A stretch of DNA of 64,000 nt from positions 434,001-498,000 of the forward strand of contig JAIUPT010000010.1 in assembly GCA_022315425.1 (NCBI GenBank), in the 5' to 3' direction. Positions 56,042 to 64,000 of the stretch are shown here, piece after piece. The notes below the pieces were generated by a model. It did not search any database, was not told the origin of the DNA, and was given only the letters and a program-made list of their open reading frames with translations. Position 1 is the first letter of the stretch; every line of letters starts with the position of its first letter. Made by a program: the position numbers and the translations under genes. This DNA is from Pseudevernia furfuracea (taxonomy: Eukaryota; Ascomycota; Lecanoromycetes; Lecanorales; Parmeliaceae).

Positions 56042-56740
56042 TACTGTGTCGAGTTGAGTATACAGAAGAGTTTGGGGTCACTTGGTACCTCGACGCATAA
56101 TAGCAATTCTCAGGTCCAAGTGCTTGGTGACGCTGGCTGGTAAAAGAGTTGGATCGGGGAAAGAAATGCGATTGTTGGGTTCTTGCACTCGCAAAAACGA
56201 TATTTCACGCTAGACGTCGAAGCTTGTGGAACCCGGCGGTAACGAAAAGTGGGGGGGAGGGGGCCGGGCTCGAAAAGGAAATGATCACATTACAACAGAT
56301 CACTCTTAACTCCCGATCCATAGTCTTCTGGAGCCTGGAGTATCATGTAATCCTCGAACGTAATTGATTATCTTGCAGCTTGTATTTGCGAACCCTCCCA
56401 GCGTCCGCGTTCCAGATCAAGTTCAGCCGAGACATTGTCTGGGATTGCAACTTGCCGCCGCTTTATTCATGCAGTGTTGATCATTTTGCCTATCGTGTAA
56501 CGCCCGATTCCCGAAGGATGTGACTGCAAGCTGCGTGCGGCGCTACCTAAGTACTGAGAACAGACTGTACTTCGTTTTCCCCTTCTTTATTCTCTGCGCG
56601 ATATGTACGACTCTCTGGTCTTTTGAGGTGCCGTTCATCTCCGGGACAAGGCGCCAAAATCGTTTATTTTGTCTTATTGAGTCTAGGATAACGACTGACA
56701 TCCGCCACATTGACGGGGCGTGCACGAGGCTCGTACGATA
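56042..56740. other. divergent intergenic region
   Basis: This is shared upstream space of the amidase (minus) and the MFS transporter (plus). No gene is seen. Confidence 0.5.
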
Positions 56741-58465
56741 ATGGAAAACGCTCTTCAAGTTGACCTAGCACGGGCCGAAGCGCCCGCGGATCAAGTCTTA
56801 GACAGCGCTCTAGGCCAGGCTGCAATGCCTCCGATGGTGCTTTCTTCACTTGAAGGAACGACCAATGACAAGTCAGAGCATAACATCAGAGGGAGATCCG
56901 AGGCCACCGCTCAAGTTCGACTGGTCCCGAAGAAACCGAAGGACCAGCGTTCCCGGTCTCCTTCAGCTCAAGGCGCGCCAACGAATACACTAGAACTGGG
57001 AAATTTCGATGAACTGCACAGAGCTTTAACTTGCAGCCTGTAGACGAGGGATTTGGCGCATGGAGCTATGTTGCCAGCGCATTTGCCATGTTCATTGTTG
57101 TCTGGGGTATGTTGGTCGCTTCTAAAATTGTTATTGGAGGCATGTCACCTAACTTGGATTTACAGGATTCCCCCAAGCGTTTCCGATCTTTCAAACTCAT
57201 CTTTCGTCTCAAAAGTTTTCGCGGCATGCGGATTCAGTAATCCTTCCACTCCTGGCGCCAGGACTCCAGGATATAGAGGAAGGCATCCTATTCCAGATAC
57301 TTCCTAAAGCCGCGAGATACCGGCAAAGCTTGGTCATGATAGGTATCGCAATCATGCTTCTATCTTTGGTTCTGGCGAGCTATGCCCGCGAAGCTTGGCA
57401 CATCGTCTTGACCCAGGGCATCCTTTACGGCATTGGTGGAATCCTTCTTAGTTTTGTGCACGTTTCCATATTCTCGGAATGGTTCGACAAAAAGCAAAGC
57501 CAGGCTATGAGTATCATCTGGCTTGGATACAGAGTTGGTGGCCTGGCATTTCCCCTCATATGTCAGTGGCTCCTTGACCAGCATGGCTATGAGAAAACAC
57601 TCCGAGTCCTTCTGGCGCCGATGGTTGCACTTCTCTTGCCAACCGTTGTGCTCTTTCGAGGTCGTTATCCAGCATCAACTGTCATCTCGAAGCCTATACA
57701 GCCACTCGTCTCAAAGCTGGCGACGTTAAGAAAGCCGAGTATTGCATTTTACTTGGTCATTGCTCTCTTATTCGCGTTCGTAACAAACGTTCCCATGATG
57801 TTCATCACAAAGTTCTCCGTGGATATCAAACTTGATACTTCTGACCAAGCGCTGGCACTCTCGTTAGTGTTCGGCAGCAACATAATCGGAACATATATCA
57901 TCGGCCAGCTGAGCGATAAAGGCTTCAACGAAGGGCTAATGGGCGCTCCTGCCGTCTTAGCATCGCTAATCCACTTCTTAATGTGGGGTTTGTCAAAATC
58001 AAGAAACTCAGTGTTCACATACGCGATCTGCATTGGACTTACGAATGGAGGTGAGTACTCCACCTCTGGAACCATCAGAGCTAATAATAAACAAAAGGCT
58101 TTCACAATTGTTCTTTCTCGTTCTATTCTGAAGTCTCAGGAAATAACAGTGAGCTCTTTACCGCGATTCACAGCATTTTCAGCTTCTTTGAAGGATGGGC
58201 TATCTTGTCTGTTGGGCCGGTTGGAACAGCACTTTTGAATCTCTCGCCACACGTAGAAATTCAAGACTATGCCATCGGAAGATACAAGGGTCGTCAAAGA
58301 ATATTAAAAACTTTGTCATCATTGTTTAATCAGTCATAGTACCTTGTGGCCTACGCTGGCGGAATGACGATGGCTAGTGGACTACTGGTTCTTGTTCCCG
58401 TGATGCGAAGGACTGCCAACAGCCTCCGAGGCCAGGTGAATCAACAAGGAACAGCGCCTCTGTGA
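56741..58465 (+). CDS. MFS monocarboxylate-type transporter
   Basis: The core exons are certain: 57037-57106, 57166-58050 and 58140-58288, with 58340-58465 as the last. The first exon starts at the Met at 56741 (hydrophilic tail, about 60-90 residues). Its donor is unclear; GT at CAA/GTTCGA or CTG/GTCCCG would keep phase to the acceptor at 57036. Family features are GFGAWSYVASAFAMFIVVWG, FPQAFPIFQTHL, GLQDIEEGILFQILPKAARY, then twelve-segment MFS hydrophobicity. The pattern is that of fungal MCH-like members of the monocarboxylate porter group, whose substrates are mostly unknown. The last junction (GRYK / YLVAYAGGMTMASG) reads correctly only if 51 nt starting GG are removed. The canonical GT one base later breaks the frame, so this copy may be damaged at its C-terminus. 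Confidence 0.75.
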
Positions 58466-58991
58466 CAAAGTGGCGTTTTTATATGGGGCTGTGATCCGAT
58501 TGTCAATGTAGATAGAGGCGTCAACTATGATCATTTAATGTATCTCGCTGTATCTTTACGAGTAGTGGGGGGCGCCTGTCACTACAATTTTACATGATGG
58601 CTATTGTTCCGCAAGCTATAGACTATTATTTTAAGCGATAGTGGGAATTGGAAGAGGGGCTTTTGGTCAAAACATGAGAAAAGTTGAGGAGTTGACTGGG
58701 AGAGAACCGTTATCATCGGTTGACCAATTTTCTCCCCCACACAGCCCCATTTCAACCCCTGGAGCGATCTACAACTTGGCGCCCACGGTGCGCCACTCAA
58801 AGCTGCATGCAAGTCAAGCCCAGTCACATCCCGAAATAGAATTACTCGTACTACCTTGCAGCATCCCGACCACAGAGACCAAGCGCCATGGCTTCCTCAC
58901 CTTCTTCTCAATGCTATCCTTGCCTGCCGAGTGAGCACAGCAACACTCAGAGGCGTATACAGGCCGCGACAGACTGTAGAGCGACGGCGAC
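58466..58991. other. intergenic, upstream of CorA-like gene
   Basis: No gene is recognised. Overlapping short frames on both strands near the start of the next gene are composition artefacts. Confidence 0.4.
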
Positions 58992-60673
58992 ATGGAGCTT
59001 GGTGTTATCCGCCCCGACTCGACCCCCTTACTCAACGAAGTGGCCTCCGGCCCAAGCTCCTTGCGCTCGAGCCTAGACAATGACTACTATCAGAGCCAAG
59101 GTTTCGATATACATATATACGATGACGTACTATCAGAGCAGATTACATCTCCGGCTGGTCTCGATCGAGGCTTCGACGCCTCTACATGGCATGGAGGACT
59201 CGCGAATCGCGAAGGGCTCATGCAGCATCTCAAGGTAGCCTAATTGCGCTCAAAAGTCTGGAGACTAAGCTCACCCTTGTCAGGCCAGAGATCCGCACAA
59301 GACTCGATGGATGTAGGCATCCTCTCCCTCACGGATACAAACGCACAAAAACTTAGCTACTTACTAGCAATGTGGTGGGATGGTCCAGCAGCTTATTGGA
59401 AGTGAGGTCATACATCGCGAGAACCAACAAAGCGAAAGGCTGATGCGAAACTTTTAGGAGATCGCAAAATTTCATCTTGGGGGCCACAGGTGTCTGGACT
59501 TGGAGGATATATCGAGGCAGTCACTTGGAGGGCCAACGTTTGCAGGTGAAGACTCTCAATGTAGGAGGCCGACCGGAAGTTGTGATTGAGCGACAGCTAA
59601 GCAGTGAAGTCATCTGGCTCCACACGCAGATATGGTTTGTTGGTAGCCGGGCACCTACGTGGTCCTCCATGCGGCAGACAAGACTTCGAATAGTCATTTG
59701 CCTGCCGTCAGCAAACAACGCTGGTAGGCTATAACTGAAGGGCGCTTGTACCTGCTAACAGTCTATATCATAGGCACCTTGATCACGAACTTTGTCGGCC
59801 CACTCCGCCTCGCGCAAGAAATCAGTAACATATACATGAGCCGACTCCTGGATAGCCATGCATTGGGCCCGCAGGCACTGGGCTGCGTCTGGATACTCGC
59901 CTTTGCAATGTTGACAACGACGGCGGAGCAGCTTGATTTTGCGTTCGACATCTTTGACCCCATCGATTCGTCGCCACAGGTCAGTGGATTCCATCCTCAT
60001 GCCATAGTCGGAATATTCGCTGACGATCATCAGCTTTGCAATGTTCCCATACTTGACGATCTACCTTCTATCCTAGAGAAATCGAACAGACTCGCACGTA
60101 TCGACAGATATCTCGCCGGTCTGGAGGAGTTCCATTCTTTCTTCCTCTCGGTCCGGCAATTACTGGCTCCAGAGCCTATCTCAAATGCCAACGATGACCT
60201 TGCCTTTCGCTCGGTGCGGACCAGGAAATTCGCACATCTCGAAGCCTCGAGAGCTCGAGAGAAGATCCAACAAGAGGAAAGACTGTGCCAGACATATATG
60301 AGACAATATGACGCACTTGTTCAGTTGGTGAGTTGGATTCCACATCTCACGAAAAACCCTAAATCTTGTTCGCTAGGTAATTTCGTACGGCACTACTCGA
60401 ATCACTGAGCGGTTGGATCACGGCCGCGAGGTCGCAGAGCAATTCGGAAAAATAGGGGTGTTTCTTGCCGGACTTGCTGGCATAGTAGCACCCATGAGCT
60501 TGCTGACCGGTTTTTACGGTATGAACGTCCAAGAACTGACGCAAGGCGCCACCGGGTCACTATTCGAATTCTGGGAGATCGGCATCCCTGTGCTTTTGGT
60601 GACTGCGATCTGTGTTGCCTTCTTCGTTCTTTGGATGATGACAGGATCTGACCATACGCGCAAGAAGGGCTGA
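58992..60673 (+). CDS. CorA-like membrane protein with GMN motif
   Basis: Five exons fit in phase: 58992-59234, 59289-59401, 59458-59723, 59774-60327 and 60377-60673, 490 residues. The N-terminal cytosolic part (HLKRSA across the first splice, VGILSLTDTNAQKLSYLLAM, GVWTWRIYRGSHLEGQRLQV) leads to a long helical stalk (RTRKFAHLEASRAREKIQQE). The two C-terminal membrane segments are IGVFLAGLAGIVAPMSLLTG, ending FYGMNVQEL with the GMN signature, and IPVLLVTAICVAFFVLWM. CorA/Mrs2/Alr channels with GMN conduct Mg2+. The many fungal CorA-like proteins of this type are divergent and their ion has rarely been tested. Part of exon 3 (FVGSRAPTWSSMRQTRL) is less typical and may hide another small intron. 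Confidence 0.8.
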
Positions 60674-61833
60674 GGCCCAAGGCGCCAAAGCAAGGGACCT
60701 TTTCGAGAAGAACGGAGGCTATGTTGATAACGCTGAAGAGTTTTCTCTTGGGTCGGTCAATGAGGAAAAGAATCTAATCGCGTTGGGTCCATGGTATAAG
60801 TACCGTGAATTTGAAACGAGATGGTAGAATTCCTGAACACTTGGCTTGGCTTGGCTTGACTTCCGCAAGGAGCATTGGAACGACGACGGCTACTCAATGA
60901 TATTCCCTTGGTCTGCATGGAGCAATTGCAGTCGGTTACTGGAGTCAGGGATAGAGTTGTGGGGTTGCACCTACAACGAATCTTGAGGGAGTCTCCTCAA
61001 CTTTTAGCTGTCGAGACAACATTATCAAATCATCGTGCCAATATTGAACATCGAAGCGAAACCTATTCGGTAGCCGACTACTTCGCTGCTTGCTTTGGGA
61101 TCAAAGTTTCCCATAAGTCAAACTGATTGGAATTGTAATACTTGCGGAAAAAGAATAGTGAGCCCGGCTCATGCTGCAGCTTTTGAAAAAGACGAGAGGA
61201 GGCGGTGTCATGTCGGATATTGGGCCGTTAAATGGCAAACTTGTCTTGGAATATTTAGGCGTTGGCAAAAGAATGTAAAAGCTTTGAAATCATTACTCAG
61301 GCACAGGCCCAGGGGAAACACAAAGGGCGGCTCGTAAACTGTATCACGCTAATTGATAGCTTGAACTACCACCTTAGGAGATAGGACAAGAGCCTTTTCA
61401 ACCACAGGTGCATCTTCCTCCCACAAAAGTGTGTTGCTTCCGCCTCGGTATGCCCACATAGAGATCCTGTAATGAGGTTGATCGAACGGCAAAGTAAAAG
61501 CCGCCTTATGAGAATAGGAATAGAAAATTCATGTCTAGTTTATTCGGTAAATAATCTTCTGTCTTCGTTTTCACATATAATTACAAGCCGCTGTCGCAGA
61601 AACAGAACGAATAGACTCATTATTCACATACTTCTTGTAAGATTGAATCAATATGAAATCAATATCAGCAAGTTGAGTAAAACTAACATCAACGTGGAAG
61701 ACGCCCAATATCACTAACGACTCAGCCACTACACAGTCCGCAGCACCAGCGACATCCAGGAAAGCAGTACTCACGTCCCAGTATGAAGCCATATCAGAGC
61801 ACGACCTCCTAATTACCACCCCAACTGTCTTGC
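60674..61833. other. intergenic, converging 3' ends
   Basis: This lies between the CorA-like gene (plus) and the CHAT gene (minus). Short frames at 60875-61126 and 61095-61337 lack family resemblance. Confidence 0.45.
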
Positions 61834-64000
61834 CTACTGTAAAAAAGCTACCGGAATCTCCCAGAAGCCATTCAACGAAAACGCCGCCCACCGATACGGC
61901 GATCTATCACTCAGACCCACGCCGTCCATCTCCCTCAGCGCATTAACAGCCTTCTGCATGACCCTTGAGAGATCCAAGACCCTGGCACCGCACACCCTTT
62001 TCTCTTGCAGCAAACAGCGATAAAAGGCCTCCATGAACGCGATACCATCCTCATTATCAATCTTCCACAGCGTAGAAATGACCGAAGTCGCACCGGCGTA
62101 GTAGAGCGCTGTGGAAAGACCGAGGAGGTCGTCAACCTGGCTGATCTGGACTCGGCCGCTCCTGCACCCCACCAAGACGGCCAGCGCGGCTGGGTGGAGC
62201 GAGATGCTGAAGATCTGCTCGGCGGTGATTTTGTCGGGATCGGAATTTTCTGTCACTGGTGGCTCGATGCCGAGGTCGAGGTGTTGTTGCAGGGCTAGGG
62301 CGCGGTTCTTGAAGAATGTGGAGTGACCGTGGAAGGTGAAAATGGTGGCTTCGTTCATGGCGCTGAGAGCCGTTTCTTCGGGGATGTAGTCCTGGCGAAG
62401 CATGGTCGTCTGCGGGGACTTTTCTATGCCGTGGTATGTCGTTAAAGGTGCTTGCCAAGTTTCAGGAAGAGGTGAGAGGATCGTTGTTTTGCATTCAATG
62501 TCATTTTCGCTGGCTACATCTTCGGAAGTCAACTGGCACCGTCTCAGGATGGAGAGGCTCGGTGTGTAGATGATGGGATTCCTTTCCATTAGGGTCTGGC
62601 CTGAGACTTTCAGAGCATGAAATGGTATGCGATGGAGCGCTTGTGTGGGACACAAGACCACTCTGTCTCCTGGTTCTGTAAGGTTCGCCAAAGACTCAAC
62701 CAATGGGTTCATATCATCAAGCTTAGATCTTGAAATTTCGTTCGAGAAAGGTTGATCGCAGTCTAAATTCTGCGAAATCCAAACATTCACTTGCTCCATT
62801 CTGATAGTGTGCCTCACCTCGGGTTGCATACCACGTCGATAGTGTATAATCCACAGATCGGAAGACGTCTGACCAGTAACATGTGCATAGCTCACCAGAG
62901 TAGTACCACATTCAATGTTATCCAACATCTTCGATATGTCTGACATGGTGACTGAAACACCCTCGCGAATATCCATTACTTCTTTGAGTGCAGCTTCAGA
63001 TAACATTTCAGCTCGAAGCGCCGACATCTCATTTTGCAGTCTGACCTGATCCGCATACCGTCCAGCTTTCTCTGCAGCCTCCAATTGCGTGATGTAAGTC
63101 GTTTCCTTTGAGAGAGCCTCACCGTACTGCGATCTAGATTCTGCTGTTGCTAAGAGCCGTTTGGGCACGCGAGCACCGATGCCCAACTCATCTAGAAGAC
63201 TTCGCGCCTTCGATCGTTCCACCCAATTCGATAAATTCGCCAGTCGCCTTTGCGTAGTCTCAGCAGTTCTTGTCGGATGAGTCGTAGAGTCATCGAGGCT
63301 CTGGAGATAGGCAAAAGACTGCCACTCAATGCCTGTGAGTAAACTTCATGGTGGCCAAGTCGCTGCACGATCTCGAACTTTGATTGAAAATATGTAGCAT
63401 TGAAAGCCTTATGGAACTGTGAAGCCGCTGCGTTCTGTCTGAATTTGCAGTACAGACGATCAGCCTCTTCCAGATAGGGTAAGGCTGCATCTGGCTGCAC
63501 TGTCCGAAACAACATGAACCTTTGGCGTGCAGCGAGGGACCGCTGACGCAGAACACGGTACAAGAGCTCATATTCCCCCATGCGCTGGTAATGCTCACAT
63601 ACTTGTGGTCCCAGGACGTCATTATGCTGGCGAAGCATGGCGTCGGTGACGAGGCCACTTTGGATAGCTGTCACAGAAAAGGAGAGATCGATAATGCTTG
63701 CCATAACAGTTCTTTTTGCCGTCGAAATATTGTCAGATCCTCTAGCGCCCTCATGGATGCTACCTAGTATCCTTGCGTAGTCCAAGTTTTCTTGATATAG
63801 CAGCTCGCATAACTCGTCATTGATGCGGCCTGTCTCTAATGTGGATTTTCTTAAGCTTATTTGAAGCGTATTGCACCTTGATTGCTGAAGCATTTTCAAT
63901 AGCCAATTTCTTTGTTCCTCAAAAAAGACTTGGCATTCGTTGCGCAACCATGCTTCGACTGGCTCAAAGTAAGAAAGCCAGACATTCCGCGGCGTCGGCT
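61834..64000 (-). CDS. CHAT-domain (caspase-like) protease, 5' end beyond the window
   Basis: The C-terminal frame (63222-61834) is a CHAT peptidase of clan CD. The catalytic His is in FTFHGHSTFF and the Cys in LAVLVGCRSGR. DDLLGLSTALYYAGATSVIS and the end RWAAFSLNGFWEIPVAFLQ are typical. Upstream, WVERSKARSLLDELG marks the usual start of the CHAT module after helical repeats. Helical sequence from 64000 (NVWLSYFEPVEAW) to about 63335 (LGHHEVYSQAL) lies in another frame. The downstream frame is already coding there (GIEWQSFAYLQSLDD), so a +1 shift occurs near 63330 with no intron that fits. It is either an assembly indel or a true frameshift. Family members include separases and bacterial proteases that cut gasdermins. 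Substrate here is unknown. Confidence 0.82.

Noticed and set aside
1..64000. tRNA or rRNA genes, CRISPR arrays, prokaryotic-type operons
   Set aside because: No cloverleaf with a matching GGTTCRANYCC box, no rRNA core sequence and no spaced direct-repeat array was found by eye. The window is eukaryotic.

Overview
This window is nuclear DNA of a filamentous ascomycete (Pezizomycotina). Most genes carry several short introns (roughly 42-106 nt, GT/AG, often with a CTAAC- or CTGAC-like branch site). The gene families are typically fungal: JEN-type carboxylate permease, P450, OCH1-like mannosyltransferase, GYF protein, NB-ARC/TPR and CHAT proteins, and Fot1/pogo transposons. I cannot name the species. 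I rebuilt exon joins by eye from reading frame and splice sites. Where a join is doubtful I say so.

Layout: a telobox-Myb protein gene (1147-4187, minus); a dead Fot1/pogo transposon with perfect 39-bp inverted ends (4403-6779); a large GYF-domain protein (6991-11886, minus); an Arg/Tyr/His-rich protein (12924-14270); an NAD(P)-binding oxidoreductase (14851-15731, minus); two divergent genes for unknown secreted proteins (16946-19680 minus, 20785-22110 plus); a JEN-type permease (24524-26142); and a cytochrome P450 (27114-29008, minus).

The middle looks accessory. A STAND/NLR-type receptor (30093-33533) is followed at once by a transposon island: a second Fot1/pogo relic with 26-bp ends, and a Tc1/mariner relic with 30-bp ends and TA flanks. 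Both relics carry G-to-A style damage, including Trp-to-stop and catalytic Asp-to-Asn changes. Next come a kelch-like protein, an LELR/F-box-like protein, a small secreted protein and a broken alpha/beta-hydrolase relic. A divergent pair follows: a DUF7580-like protein (minus) and a zinc-finger/TPR protein (plus) whose 126-bp TPR units are almost identical. Then come a RING protein and a Cys-rich protein.

The right side has a GT32 mannosyltransferase, an amidase with two unusually long introns, an MFS monocarboxylate-type transporter, a CorA-like two-membrane-segment protein, and a CHAT (caspase-like) protease that runs off the right edge.

The most noteworthy theme is a scattered set of genes of the kinds used in fungal non-self recognition and programmed cell death (NLR with TPR, zinc-finger/TPR with freshly homogenised repeats, DUF7580-like, hydrolase relic, CHAT protease), mixed with mutated transposons. 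That these genes act together is inference only.
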